A stretch of DNA of 64,000 nucleotides from Amycolatopsis alba DSM 44262 (GTDB lineage: Bacteria > Actinomycetota > Actinomycetes > Mycobacteriales > Pseudonocardiaceae). Below are positions 1 to 8,589 of this stretch, piece by piece. The notes below the pieces were generated by a model. The model was given only the letters and a program-made list of their open reading frames with translations. It was not told where the DNA came from and searched no databases. Made by a program: the position numbers and the translations under genes. The stretch covers positions 9,633,605 through 9,697,604 of the forward strand of contig NZ_KB913032.1 in NCBI RefSeq assembly GCF_000384215.1, in the 5' to 3' direction. Position 1 is the first letter of the stretch; every line of letters starts with the position of its first letter.

Positions 1-479
1 ATCTCGTGGGCGAGCACGGCCATGACCGCCGCCGATCCGATGGAGTCGCCGAGCGTCGGCAGCAGTTCCCCGCGATCCCACGCGACGACGTCTTCTCCCG
101 CACAGTAGAAGGCGTTCACCAACCCGGCCGTCGAAGCTCCGCAGATCACCCGGCCGCGGCCCGCCGAATCGTACGAGGCGAGGGTGGCCAGCGGCCGGAA
201 GTCGCGGTTGAAGACCGCCGGCAGATGCTCTCGCCAGTATCGCTGGACATCGGCGACGGCGTTGGCCGCGAGATTGTCGATCTCCCCGCCGTCCCCGCCG
301 TCGACCGGGAGGGCGGCGTCGCGCACGCCGGGTTTGAGACCACTGGGGCCGTCGGTGATCTCGAGCCCGGCGACCCTGGTGGGATCCACCGGTTGTGCCG
401 CTCCCCCTACAGTCGCGGCACAACCGGTGAGGAACAGAGACAGGCTCGCCACGATCGCCCAGCCGGACTGACGCTTCAT
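1..479 (-). CDS. Lipoprotein, putative neutral zinc metallopeptidase (partial, C-terminus outside window)
   Basis: The gene starts at ATG 479 and runs off the left edge, leaving 159 residues. The N-terminus has a basic start, a hydrophobic stretch and the lipobox LTGC, so it should be a lipid-anchored exported protein. After a linker comes a region resembling secreted neutral zinc metallopeptidases (YpfJ-type): a conserved run around VQRYWREHLP, then CGAS and FYCAGEDVVAWDRGELLP. The last visible residues are LAHE, exactly where the HExxH zinc site would begin, so the catalytic core lies outside. The protease assignment is inferred from this pattern. It is followed 26 bp upstream of its start by another lipoprotein gene on the same strand. 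Confidence 0.75.
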   Translation of the reverse strand, partial: MKRQSGWAIVASLSLFLTGCAATVGGAAQPVDPTRVAGLEITDGPSGLKPGVRDAALPVDGGDGGEIDNLAANAVADVQRYWREHLPAVFNRDFRPLATLASYDSAGRGRVICGASTAGLVNAFYCAGEDVVAWDRGELLPTLGDSIGSAAVMAVLAHE

Positions 480-505
480 CACACCATTCCCGTCTCTGCC
501 GTCTG

Positions 506-1390
506 TCAACCGAAGAAGACCGAGCTGACCGTGTCGTCGAACCCGAGCTTCGCGAGATCCTTGACGTCCCCGTCGATGACGAGGGACTTGCCCTTGCAGT
601 CCTTTTCGGACCAGAGCTTGAGCGAACCGGACGCGGAGACCGACGACGTCACGTCCGGACGGGCGACGTTCTGGCAGCCCTTGCCCGCGAGCCCCTGCGA
701 CGGTTCATCGTCGCTGAAGTTCTTGCCGTCGAAGAGAATCGCGCTCGACGCGGGCTTCTGCGGCGACGTGCTCTCGTCCGGCTGCCCGCCCTGCGCCTTC
801 TGGCCGTTCGGCGCGAGCCCGAACCATGTTCCCCCGACACCCTGGCCGAGCGTGTCGCCGGGCTTGGCGTCCTTCGCGAACCGGTAGGCGGGCCAGCCGC
901 CGACGGTCAGCTGCAAGGTGCCGTCGTCCCGCTTGACCGTGCCGACGGCGGATTTCCTGACCCCGGCGAGGAAAACCTTGCTGCCCGGCGTGACCAGCAC
1001 CGGCGGCCACGTCTTGGCGCAGTCGCCGTTGCAGGTCGACTTCGACGGCTTGGCGGTGTCCTTGTCGAAGCGGTACAACGTCAGGCCCGCGCCGTTGACG
1101 ACCACCGGATCGAGGTTTCCCGCCTTGGCCGCCTTGAGCTGCACCCATTTGCGGGCGACGTTCTGGTCCGCGGTGCCGGGCGTCCCGTCCGGCCCGGTCG
1201 CCCAGTCACCGGTCTTGGGCTGCGCGTTGTTGGCCTTCGCGCTCCCCGCGAGGAAGGACAACTCGCCGGCGACCTGTTCGACCGGCGCCGGGTCCTGCCG
1301 CGGCGCGGCTTCCCTTGTACCGCAAGCCGCGAGCGACAACGCCCCCGCGGCGACGAGCACGGCGACCGGCACGATCCGTTTGCTGAGCAC
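506..1390 (-). CDS. Lipoprotein with COG4315-type repeats and a C-terminal crystallin-like domain
   Basis: A 294-residue exported lipoprotein with lipobox SLAACG near residue 23. Residues about 95-190 hold two copies of the secreted repeat of PF03640 (Lipoprotein_15), recognisable by LTLYRFDKDT and NGDCAKTWPPVLV, then WPAYRFAKDAKPGDTLGQG. The last 75 residues (from SSAILFDGKNFSDDEP) look like a beta/gamma-crystallin or I36-type fold, with paired Cys and a closing SSVFFG. No enzymatic role is known for PF03640. The fusion of the two modules is less usual. It may share a transcript with the lipoprotein gene downstream. Confidence 0.8.
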   Translation of the reverse strand: MLSKRIVPVAVLVAAGALSLAACGTREAAPRQDPAPVEQVAGELSFLAGSAKANNAQPKTGDWATGPDGTPGTADQNVARKWVQLKAAKAGNLDPVVVNGAGLTLYRFDKDTAKPSKSTCNGDCAKTWPPVLVTPGSKVFLAGVRKSAVGTVKRDDGTLQLTVGGWPAYRFAKDAKPGDTLGQGVGGTWFGLAPNGQKAQGGQPDESTSPQKPASSAILFDGKNFSDDEPSQGLAGKGCQNVARPDVTSSVSASGSLKLWSEKDCKGKSLVIDGDVKDLAKLGFDDTVSSVFFG

Positions 1391-1504
1391 GATTCCTTCT
1401 CCCCTGCACCCTGGGTTCCGGGCTGTCCGGAACTCCCCTACGCCATCGACACGGACGGCGATGCGATGCGGTTCAAAAGAATCTTGGAAAAGTTTCCGTG
1501 CGGC

Positions 1505-2707
1505 TCAGTTGACGCAGCCGGCCATCGCGGACGGCGCGGCAGGAGTCGAGGAAGACGAAGGCGGGGCGGCGACCGACGAAGTGGCCGCCACCGGCTTGAC
1601 CCCGATCCCACCGGTCGGCTCCCCCACCGCGGCGACGGTCGTCGACGTCAGCGCGGACTTCACGAACGCCTTCACCGCGGCCGGGTCCACCTTCACCGCG
1701 TCGCCGTCGGACGGCGTCGGCAGCGAAAGGCTCTGGACCGGGATCGTCTGGAATTTGATCGCGCCCGAACTCATCCCCCGCAGCTGCTGCGCGAAGCTCA
1801 GCACGTCCCAGCCGCGGTCGAGCACGACCGAACCCTGGATCGCGCCGATCAGCGCGCTCAGCCGGGTGGGGTCGGTGAAGGTCCCGGCGTCCAGCATGGT
1901 CTTGGCCATGCTGGACAGGAACGCCTGCTGCCGCGCGATGCGGTCGAGGTCGCTGGGCAGCCCGTGCCGCTGCCGCACGAAGGCGAGCGCCTGCGCGCCG
2001 GAAAGCAGCTGCTTGCCAGCCGGGAACGAAGCCCCCGAGAACTTGTCCTGTACCGGGGCCTTGAGGCAGACCTCGACCCCGCCGACGGCCTCGCTCAGCG
2101 CGGAGAACCCGGCGAGGTTGACCGCCGCGTAGTGGTTGATGCTGAGCCCGGTGAACTGCTCGATCGTCTGGATCGTGAGTTTCGCGCCCGCTTCGTTGGC
2201 CTTGACCTCGAGCTGCGGGCCGCTCAGGCCTTGGGCGCGCAGCGAGCTCATCGCGGCGTTCTTGCCGCGGCTGTACGCCGAGTTGATCTTGTGCTTGCCG
2301 AACCCGCCCGCGATGTCCACATAGGAATCGCGCGGGATGGAGATGGCGGTCGCCGCGGCGCCGCCCGCCGGGATGTGGACCACGATCATGGTGTCGGTGG
2401 TGTCACCGCCGTCGTCGCCGTTCCCGGCGTGCAGCGCGTCGAGGACGTTCTGCGGCAACGGGTTCCCGTTGGTGTCGGTCCGCGAGTCGATGCCGACGAG
2501 CAGGATGTTCTGCGCCACCTGCAGCGGTTGCCCCGGCGGGCCGTCGGGCACCTGGGCGGACGGCGCGATCACGTCGGCCGTGACGATCCCCGCGTCCAAA
2601 CGGCTCAACTGCGTCCACGCGAAGCCCGTGACACCCAGTACTGCCGCCGACACCAGGCCCAGTGCGACGCGGCCGCCGATCCGCCGTCCTCGCGACGTGA
2701 GCAGCAC
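1505..2707 (-). CDS. LytR-CpsA-Psr (LCP) family cell-wall glycopolymer ligase
   Basis: A 400-residue membrane-anchored LCP protein starting at GTG 2707, with GGGGAGAAGG just upstream. A short cytoplasmic basic segment is followed by one transmembrane helix (about residues 13-35), then the extracytoplasmic LCP domain. Hallmarks are NILLVGIDSR, the TDTMIVVHI strand, SIPRDSYVDI with its catalytic-type Arg, INSAYSRG and the later VRQRHGLPSDLDRIARQQAFL. LCP enzymes transfer lipid-linked glycopolymers such as arabinogalactan or teichoic acids onto peptidoglycan. The C-terminal tail is rich in Pro, Ser and Ala. The gene stands alone in its transcription unit. Confidence 0.9.
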   Translation of the reverse strand: MLLTSRGRRIGGRVALGLVSAAVLGVTGFAWTQLSRLDAGIVTADVIAPSAQVPDGPPGQPLQVAQNILLVGIDSRTDTNGNPLPQNVLDALHAGNGDDGGDTTDTMIVVHIPAGGAAATAISIPRDSYVDIAGGFGKHKINSAYSRGKNAAMSSLRAQGLSGPQLEVKANEAGAKLTIQTIEQFTGLSINHYAAVNLAGFSALSEAVGGVEVCLKAPVQDKFSGASFPAGKQLLSGAQALAFVRQRHGLPSDLDRIARQQAFLSSMAKTMLDAGTFTDPTRLSALIGAIQGSVVLDRGWDVLSFAQQLRGMSSGAIKFQTIPVQSLSLPTPSDGDAVKVDPAAVKAFVKSALTSTTVAAVGEPTGGIGVKPVAATSSVAAPPSSSSTPAAPSAMAGCVN

Positions 2708-2881
2708 GACCTTCTCCCCGCTTCCGTGAATGATCCCCCGCGTTCGAGGATCACCGCGTTAGCTGGGAATTACCTGAGAAACGTGTCATAACCGGGTCTT
2801 AAAGCCCGTTCGGCCCAGCAGAAGTGATCAAGCAGACAACCGGTCGCGACAGCGGGTACCGGACCGATCGCACAGCGCTGG

Positions 2882-3625
2882 CTAGCGCGGCATCCGGCGC
2901 CAGATCGCGCGAGGCACCACGCGCATCACCGCGAACACGAGCCTCAGCAGTCCCGGCACCCACACGGTGTCCCGGCGTTTCCGTAGCCCGGCGACCGTCG
3001 CGTCGGCGACCTGATCCGGCGTGCTCGAGAACGGCGCCGGTGACATGCCCTCGGTCATCCGGCCGATCACGAAACCGGGCCGGACGAGCAGGAGGTGCGC
3101 ACCGGTGCCGTGCAGGGCGTCGGCCAGACCGCTCGCGAAACCGTCGAGGCCCGCCTTCGCCGAACCGTAGACGTAGTTCGCCCGCCGGACCCGCACCCCG
3201 GCGACCGACGAGAACACCACGAGGCTTCCGTTTCCTTGCTCACGAAGCACAGTGGCCACATGTGTCAGCACACTCACATGAGCCACATAGTCGGTGTGCA
3301 CGATCGCGACGGCGTGCTCGACGTCCGTTTCGGCCCGCGTCTGGTCGCCGAGGATCCCGAAAGCGGTGACGACGACGTCCAGCGGACCGTGGTCCGCGAC
3401 GACCTTCTCCAGGAAGGGACCGTGCCCGGCGAGGTCGTCGGCGTCGAATTCGACGACATCGACCTTCTCCGCCCCCGCGGCGCGCAGCCGCTCGGACTCC
3501 GCGCCGAGGTCCGCGCTGCGCCGCGCGGCCAGCACGATCTCGCGCGCCCCGCCCTTGGCGAGCCGTTCCGCGACCGCGAGGCCGATCTCGCTGCGTCCGC
3601 CCAGTACCAGCACCGTTCCGCTCAC
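2882..3625 (-). CDS. SDR oxidoreductase, DprE2-like decaprenylphosphoryl-2-keto-ribose reductase
   Basis: A short-chain dehydrogenase/reductase of 247 residues if GTG 3625 is used; an ATG at 3670 gives 15 more residues that do not fit the family. The N-terminal nucleotide-binding motif GGRSEIGLA, the DADDL acidic pair and the active site SSVAGVRVRRANYVYGSAKAG (Ser, Tyr, Lys) are intact. The overall pattern, including the C-terminal RDTVWVPGLLRLVFAVMR segment, matches DprE2, which with DprE1 makes the arabinose donor for arabinogalactan. No DprE1 gene is in the window, so the substrate is inferred. It is divergent from the TetR gene, with a small palindrome between them. Confidence 0.75.
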   Translation of the reverse strand: MSGTVLVLGGRSEIGLAVAERLAKGGAREIVLAARRSADLGAESERLRAAGAEKVDVVEFDADDLAGHGPFLEKVVADHGPLDVVVTAFGILGDQTRAETDVEHAVAIVHTDYVAHVSVLTHVATVLREQGNGSLVVFSSVAGVRVRRANYVYGSAKAGLDGFASGLADALHGTGAHLLLVRPGFVIGRMTEGMSPAPFSSTPDQVADATVAGLRKRRDTVWVPGLLRLVFAVMRVVPRAIWRRMPR

Positions 3626-3680
3626 CCGCCGCAGTCTGCCAGGCGGGATCCGGCCCGCCGCCGGTGGCACGGTTCACGAA

Positions 3681-3694
3681 CTGCAATTTTGCAG
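3681..3694. promoter_or_regulatory. Candidate TetR operator palindrome
   Basis: CTGCAA-TT-TTGCAG is a perfect inverted repeat with 6-bp arms and a 2-bp spacer. It lies in the 100-bp gap between the divergent DprE2-like SDR (start 3625) and the TetR gene (start 3726). The position suits autoregulation by the TetR protein. This is inference from symmetry and position only. Confidence 0.45.
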
Positions 3695-3725
3695 TATCTG
3701 CACCTTTAGGCGTATCGTGGTCCTC

Positions 3726-4352
3726 GTGCCCGAACCCGTCAAAGGTCTCCGCGAGCGCAAGCGGCTGGAAACCCACCGCGCGCTGGCGACCACCGCCGTC
3801 CGGCTCGTCGCCGAACGCGGTCTGGACCAGGTGACGGTCGAGGACATCAGCGCGGCGGCGGGGGTCTCGCCGCGTACCTTCTTCAACTACTTCGCGTCCA
3901 AAGAGGACGCTGTCGTCATCGCGCACGCCGACAACGCCGAACGGTCGCAGCGCACCATCGAGATCTTCCTTGCCACACCGGAGGAAGTCCCCGCTCCACG
4001 CGCTTTCGTCGATGCGCTGAAACAGGACATCGTCCAGATCGACGAGAACCGCGAAGAGTGGCTCGGCCGGATGAAGGCGATCCAGGAGAACGCCACCCTG
4101 CATTCGCGCGCGGTGGCGATGAACCACGACACCATCGAGCCGGCGATCAAGGCGATCGCACGCCGCACCGGCGTGGACCCCAAGGCCGATCTGTATCCGA
4201 CGTTGCTGCTTTCCGCGCTCGGCGGCGCGGTCAACGCCGCGCTCATCCTCTGGTACCAGCAGGACGGCCGGGTATCCGCGCTCGACCTGCTGGACGAAGC
4301 CGTCGAAATGCTTCTCGCCGGGCTCCCGGAGCCCGGCCGCCGCGCGCGCTGA
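3726..4352 (+). CDS. TetR family transcriptional regulator
   Basis: A 208-residue regulator. GTG 3726 is chosen because the family begins a few residues before GLRERKRLETHRAL; an in-frame GTG lies nine bases upstream. The N-terminal helix-turn-helix is typical: VTVEDISAAAGVSPRTFFNYF followed by ASKEDAV. The C-terminal half is a helical ligand domain of the kind found beside efflux pumps. The MFS gene begins 38 bp downstream on the same strand, so it probably controls that exporter and itself through the palindrome at 3681-3694. The ligand is unknown. Confidence 0.88.
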   Translation: MPEPVKGLRERKRLETHRALATTAVRLVAERGLDQVTVEDISAAAGVSPRTFFNYFASKEDAVVIAHADNAERSQRTIEIFLATPEEVPAPRAFVDALKQDIVQIDENREEWLGRMKAIQENATLHSRAVAMNHDTIEPAIKAIARRTGVDPKADLYPTLLLSALGGAVNAALILWYQQDGRVSALDLLDEAVEMLLAGLPEPGRRAR

Positions 4353-4390
4353 ACACGCCCGGCACCACAGGAACACGAAGGGGGACCACC

Positions 4391-5956
4391 ATGTCCGTAT
4401 CCACGACCGAACCACGAGAACCGGAGGCCCCGGCGGGCTCGATGAGCCGTAAACAGGTCCTCGAAGCGATGTCAGGGCTGATGCTGGGCATCTTCGTCGC
4501 CCTCCTCGCTTCGACGGTGGTCGCGAACGCGCTGCCGCGGATCGTGTCCGAACTGGGCGGCTCGCAGGCCTCCTACACCTGGGTGGTCACCACCGAACTG
4601 CTCGCGATGACCGCGACCGTTCCGCTCTGGGGCAAACTTTCCGACCTGTACAACAAAAAGCTGCTGATCCAGCTCTCGCTCGGGCTGTTCGTGATCGGTT
4701 CGCTGGTCGCCGGGTTCGCGGGCAACATCGAGCTCCTGATCGGCAGCCGGGTCGCCCAGGGCATCGGCGCGGGCGGGCTCACCGCGCTCGCGCAGGTGAT
4801 CATGGCGACCATCGTCTCGCCGCGGGAGCTCGGTAAGTACTCGGGGGTCTTCGGCGCCGTGTTCGCCGTCGGGACCATCACCGGCCCGCTGATCGGCGGC
4901 GTCATGGTGGACACCTCGTGGCTCGGCTGGCGCTGGTGCTTCTTCCTGGGAGTCCCGTTCGCGGTCGCGGCGATCCTGCTGCTGCAGCGCACCCTGAACC
5001 TGCCGACGATCCGGCGTGAAGTGAAGGTCGACTACCTCGGCGCGTTCCTGATCATGGCCGGTGTCTCGACCCTGCTGGTCTGGTCCTCGCTGGCCGGGCA
5101 CCAGTTCGCGTGGGGCTCGTGGTGGACCGTCGGGCTGGTGACCGCGGGTGTGGTGATCCTCGCCCTCGCCGTCTACGTCGAGTCGAAGGTGGCCGAGCCG
5201 ATCCTGCCGCTGGGCCTGTTCCGCAACCACACGATCACCCTCTCCACGCTCGCGAGCTTCCTCGTCGGTATCGCGATGTTCGGCGGGACGGTGTTCCTGT
5301 CGCAGTACTCCCAGCTGTCGCTCGGCATGTCGCCGACGGCGGCCGGGCTGCTGAGCCTGCCGATGGTCCTCGGTCTTCTGGTGTCCTCCACGATCTCGGG
5401 CCAGCTGATCAGCCGGACCGGCAAGTGGAAGAGCCACCTGCTGATCGGCGCGACGCTGATGACCGCGGGCCTCGCCCTGCTGGGCACGATCGGCGCGTCG
5501 ACGAACCTCGTCGTCCTCAGCGCGTACATGGCGCTGCTGGGCGTCGGCGTCGGCATGCTGATGCAGAACCTGGTCCTGGTGGCGCAGAACGACGTCGACG
5601 CGCACGACCTCGGCACGGCGACCTCCACGCTGTCGTTCTTCCGCAGTCTCGGCGGTTCGATCGGGGTGAGCGCGCTGGGCGCGGTGCTGGCGAACCGGGT
5701 CACCGCGCTGATCACCGAAGGCCTCGGCCCGCTGCCCGGCGGCGGCGAAGGCGGCGCGGTGCCGAACCTCGCCGCACTGCCCGAACCGGTCGCGAAGGTC
5801 GTCCGCGAGTCCTACGGGGAAGCGACCAGCGAGCTGTTCCTGATCTGCGCGCCGATCGCGCTGCTGGTCATCGTCGCCGTCGCCTTCCTCAAGCACAAGC
5901 CGCTCAAGACCCAGTCGGGCCACGAGCGGCTGGCCGAGGAGGCCGCCGCCGCCTGA
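4391..5956 (+). CDS. MFS multidrug exporter, DHA2 (14-TM) family
   Basis: A 521-residue transporter starting at ATG 4391 behind GAAGGGGG. The hydrophobic profile suits 14 helices. Family signatures include the helix 1 run MLGIFVALLASTVVANALP, the A-motif-like GKLSDLYNKK (cytoplasmic loop 2-3), the C-motif GAVFAVGTITGPLIGGVMVD and LGWRWCFFLGVP. DHA2 proteins use proton motive force to expel drugs. It forms a pair with the TetR gene and is closed by a strong terminator. The substrate cannot be read from the sequence. Confidence 0.9.
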   Translation: MSVSTTEPREPEAPAGSMSRKQVLEAMSGLMLGIFVALLASTVVANALPRIVSELGGSQASYTWVVTTELLAMTATVPLWGKLSDLYNKKLLIQLSLGLFVIGSLVAGFAGNIELLIGSRVAQGIGAGGLTALAQVIMATIVSPRELGKYSGVFGAVFAVGTITGPLIGGVMVDTSWLGWRWCFFLGVPFAVAAILLLQRTLNLPTIRREVKVDYLGAFLIMAGVSTLLVWSSLAGHQFAWGSWWTVGLVTAGVVILALAVYVESKVAEPILPLGLFRNHTITLSTLASFLVGIAMFGGTVFLSQYSQLSLGMSPTAAGLLSLPMVLGLLVSSTISGQLISRTGKWKSHLLIGATLMTAGLALLGTIGASTNLVVLSAYMALLGVGVGMLMQNLVLVAQNDVDAHDLGTATSTLSFFRSLGGSIGVSALGAVLANRVTALITEGLGPLPGGGEGGAVPNLAALPEPVAKVVRESYGEATSELFLICAPIALLVIVAVAFLKHKPLKTQSGHERLAEEAAAA

Positions 5957-5965
5957 CCCACCACG

Positions 5966-6002
5966 AGAGGGGCCCGGTTCACCGAACCGGGCCCCTCTTT
6001 TC
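5966..6002 (+). terminator. Rho-independent terminator after the TetR-MFS pair
   Basis: A perfect inverted repeat with 14-bp arms (AGAGGGGCCCGGTT and its complement), extended by one more C-G pair around a 3-nt loop and followed by a short T run. It starts 10 bases after the MFS stop. A second palindrome rich in CG follows at about 5998-6016. It may also serve the convergent whiB-like gene. Confidence 0.88.
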
Positions 6003-6050
6003 GCGCGCGCGAAAAGACCACAAGAATTCCTTCGCGCTGTCGAGTGGTTT

Positions 6051-6302
6051 TCAGGCGGCGTTGCCGACCTGGATCAGGCGGCGCCGTTCACCGCCGGTCA
6101 GCCCGCCGAAAACGCCATGGGCCAGACCGTTGTCCACGGCATAGGCCAGGCACGCCGACGCGACCGGGCACCGGGCGCAGACGGCCTTCGCCCTGGCAGC
6201 CTGCCGGGCGCCGGGACCGGTTTCGGTGACCGGGAAGAACAGTTCGGGATCCTCACCGCGGCAAGCGGCCTCCCCCAGGGCACCCACCATCCTCGTTTCC
6301 AT
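6051..6302 (-). CDS. WhiB-like (Wbl) iron-sulfur regulatory protein
   Basis: An 83-residue Wbl protein starting at ATG 6302, where GGGAGGTGAT sits 8 bases upstream; a longer upstream reading lacks a site. Four Cys ligands for a 4Fe-4S cluster are at residues 14, 42, 45 and 51 (C..CxxC.....C). They are followed by the turn GVFGGLTGGERR, the Wbl DNA- or sigma-binding motif with Phe where most have Trp. Wbl proteins are actinobacterial regulators that often bind the principal sigma factor. It is divergent from the double sigma-domain gene. Confidence 0.9.
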   Translation of the reverse strand: METRMVGALGEAACRGEDPELFFPVTETGPGARQAARAKAVCARCPVASACLAYAVDNGLAHGVFGGLTGGERRRLIQVGNAA

Positions 6303-6483
6303 TTTCCTATCACCTCCCTTTTTTCCGATTTTCCCTTCCACGTCAAACGACTTCCGTCCCGCCGCCGGGTATCCGCCCGGCCGCGCACCGCAAACATCAC
6401 CTTGACCGAATCGTTACACTCAGCGGCCCGCTCACTGCACCTGTTCCTCGAGGGCATTCGCGTCAGGCGACTGGGAGCGGTGA

Positions 6484-7680
6484 GTGCGGGTGATGGGCCA
6501 CGACGAGTTCGACGAGTTCTTCCACACCGAATTTCCGCTGCTCACCGGCTTTCTGTGCAAGGCGGGGTTTGCACTCGATCCGGCGCGCGACGCGGCGGCG
6601 GAAGCGATGCTCAACGCCTACGAGGACTGGCGGACCATCGCCCATCCGAGATCCTGGGTCCGCCGCGTCGGACATCGGCGGGCGAAGGAGCAGACCGCGG
6701 TCCGGGCGGACTGGGCCTTCGCCGACACGAGCAGGGAAGACAAACTCACCGTTCTCGCCGCCGAGGCGTCGTCCGTCCTGACCATGCTGGGGCTGCTGCC
6801 GAAACGCCAGCAGCTCGGCATGGCCTGGGCGCTGGACGGCTTCACGGCCCGGCAGATCGCGGGGGTGCTCGGGATCGCGGACGAAGCGGTGAGCGCGACC
6901 TTGCGTCACGCACACGGCCGCCTGGAGGAGCACGATCCCGAGTTCGTCGACCACCTGGACAGCGCCAACGGCGCCTTCGTCGACGCGCTGCGCGTGGGGC
7001 TCGACAGCGAGGACACCCTGACCCGGATCAAGAACCGCGCGATGATCCGGGAACTCGCGCTGGTCGAGCCCGGCGCCCCGGCCGAGGCCGAGCCCGAACA
7101 AGCGGCGCCGTCCCACTGGTACACCCTCGACTACACCCTCGACGGATCCGTGGCGGCCGCCGGACGAGGTGACCGGCAGGCGCTGGACCATCTGCTGGCC
7201 GCCATCCGCCCGCTGGTGATCCGGTACTGCCGGGCGCGGGTCGGCAGACAGGAACGGACCCACGCCTCGGCGGACGACGTCGCGCAGGAGGTCTGCGTCG
7301 CGATCCTCCGCGCGCTGCCCACCTACCGCGAACGCGGACGGCCCTTCCTCGCCTTCGTCTACGGCATCGCCCAGCACAAGGTCGCCGACGCCCGCCGTGC
7401 CGCCGCCCGTGACCGCTCCGAACCCGTCGCCGAGGTCCCCGACGGGGTCTCGGATTCCGCCGGTCCCGAAAAGCACGCGCTGCACAACGAATTGAGCGAC
7501 CGGATGGGCGAATTGCTGCGGATCCTGCCGGACAGGCAGCGGGAGATCGTCGTATTGCGCATAGTCGTGGGCCTCTCGGCGGAAGAGACCGCCGGGGTGG
7601 TCGGTTCGACGGCGGGTGCCGTCAGGGTCGCGCAGCACCGGGCTTTGTCACGACTCCGCAAGATCCTCATCGAGGAATAA
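6484..7680 (+). CDS. Protein with two sigma-70 domains (ECF-like domain plus ShbA-like sigma factor)
   Basis: One open frame of 398 codons from GTG 6484 (GGGAG 7 bases upstream). Residues about 6-150 form an ECF-like unit: region 2 around FDEFFHTEFPLLTGFLCKAG and SWVRRVGHRRAKEQ, region 4 around LLPKRQQLGMAWALDGFTAR. A 70-residue linker follows. Residues about 222-398 are a complete second sigma factor close to ShbA, which drives transcription of the principal sigma gene hrdB in Streptomyces: ADDVAQEVCVAILRALPTYRERG, AHKVADARRAA-like recognition and LLRILPDRQREIVVLR. An internal GTG at 7150 could start the second part alone but has no clear ribosome site. Fusion by read-through of two ancestral genes is inferred. 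Confidence 0.8.
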   Translation: MRVMGHDEFDEFFHTEFPLLTGFLCKAGFALDPARDAAAEAMLNAYEDWRTIAHPRSWVRRVGHRRAKEQTAVRADWAFADTSREDKLTVLAAEASSVLTMLGLLPKRQQLGMAWALDGFTARQIAGVLGIADEAVSATLRHAHGRLEEHDPEFVDHLDSANGAFVDALRVGLDSEDTLTRIKNRAMIRELALVEPGAPAEAEPEQAAPSHWYTLDYTLDGSVAAAGRGDRQALDHLLAAIRPLVIRYCRARVGRQERTHASADDVAQEVCVAILRALPTYRERGRPFLAFVYGIAQHKVADARRAAARDRSEPVAEVPDGVSDSAGPEKHALHNELSDRMGELLRILPDRQREIVVLRIVVGLSAEETAGVVGSTAGAVRVAQHRALSRLRKILIEE

Positions 7681-7818
7681 GCCATTACGGATACCTTATC
7701 GTTACGCCGTTTTCGTAACGCCCGCGTGAATCGCGGTGCGCGAAAATCGCGCACGATGGGACGTAACACGGGAATACGTCACACCGATCTCCACGCGAAG
7801 ACATGCGAAAGGATCATC

Positions 7819-8541
7819 GTGACCACTCCTTCCCCGTACCCCTATCAGGCAGCACCCGTGGCCGCGCCTCCGCGCAACGGGTTGGGCACCGCGGGGTTCG
7901 TTCTCGGCCTCGTCGGGCTGCTGTTCTCCCCGATCCCGTTCATCGGCGTCATCGCATGGCCGCTCGTCATCGTCGGCATCATTCTCTCCGGGATCGGTTT
8001 CTCCCGCGCGAAAAGCGGTGTCGCGAACAACAAAGGCCTCGCGCTGACCGGCATCATCCTGTCCGCGATCGGGCTGGTCATCTGCATTCTCTGGACCGCC
8101 GTGTTCAGCAAGGCCGTCGTGGACGCCGCGAACTCGCTGCCGACAGCGCCGATGTCGGCGCCGGGCGCACCGCTGGGCAATGACGCCGGGACATCCGCGC
8201 TCGCCCCCGCTCAGGAACAGCCCGCTCAGGAACCGGTCACCGAGCACACCGTGGTCTACCGGGTGACCGGGACCGGCGGTGCCAAGGCGGGCAACATCAC
8301 CTACACGACCGACGGGATGACCACCAGCAACCAGGAAGCCAACGTCAAGCTCCCGTGGGAGAAGACGATCAAACTGCCGGCGGGCAAATCCCTGCAGATG
8401 GTGAGCATCCTGGCGCAGGGCAGCGGCAAGGGTTCCATCAAGGTGACCATCGAGGTCGACGGCAAGCTCATCAAGGAAGCGAGCGCCCAGGAATACGGCG
8501 TCGCGCACGCGAACGAGAACATCGGTTCCCTCGGCAACTGA
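7819..8541 (+). CDS. DUF4190 membrane protein with MmpS-like C-terminal domain
   Basis: A 240-residue protein from GTG 7819 with GAAAGGA upstream. Residues about 20-100 contain the DUF4190 pattern: a Pro/Ala-rich lead, two hydrophobic helices (FVLGLVGLLFSPIPFIGVIA and TGIILSAIGLVICILWTAVF) and between them SRAKSGVANNKGLALTG. An extracytoplasmic linker leads to about 95 residues of beta-strand pattern (VVYRVTGTGGAKAGNITYTT onward) resembling MmpS or secreted immunoglobulin-like domains. The function is unknown; it is anchored in the membrane with the C-terminus outside. A long hairpin follows its stop. Confidence 0.75.
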   Translation: MTTPSPYPYQAAPVAAPPRNGLGTAGFVLGLVGLLFSPIPFIGVIAWPLVIVGIILSGIGFSRAKSGVANNKGLALTGIILSAIGLVICILWTAVFSKAVVDAANSLPTAPMSAPGAPLGNDAGTSALAPAQEQPAQEPVTEHTVVYRVTGTGGAKAGNITYTTDGMTTSNQEANVKLPWEKTIKLPAGKSLQMVSILAQGSGKGSIKVTIEVDGKLIKEASAQEYGVAHANENIGSLGN

Positions 8542-8545
8542 GCGG

Positions 8546-8585
8546 GTGGTGCAGGCCCTTTCGTACCGCGAAGGGCCTGCACCAC
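8546..8585. terminator. Bidirectional terminator hairpin
   Basis: GTGGTGCAGGCCCTT and its exact complement pair over 15 bp around a 10-nt loop. It lies between the convergent DUF4190 gene (ends 8541) and the lipoprotein gene (ends 8590), where it could end both transcripts. There is no long T run on either side. Confidence 0.7.
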
Positions 8586-8589
8586 TGCC

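Noticed and set aside
1466..2791. Long plus-strand frame opposite the LCP gene
   Set aside because: Arg-rich, low-complexity translation without domains; it is the antisense of a well-conserved LCP gene and typical of high-GC DNA.
4472..5923. 483-residue minus-strand frame across the DHA2 exporter gene
   Set aside because: Rich in Arg, Asp, Gly and Gln with no ribosome site; the plus-strand transporter fits every expected motif.
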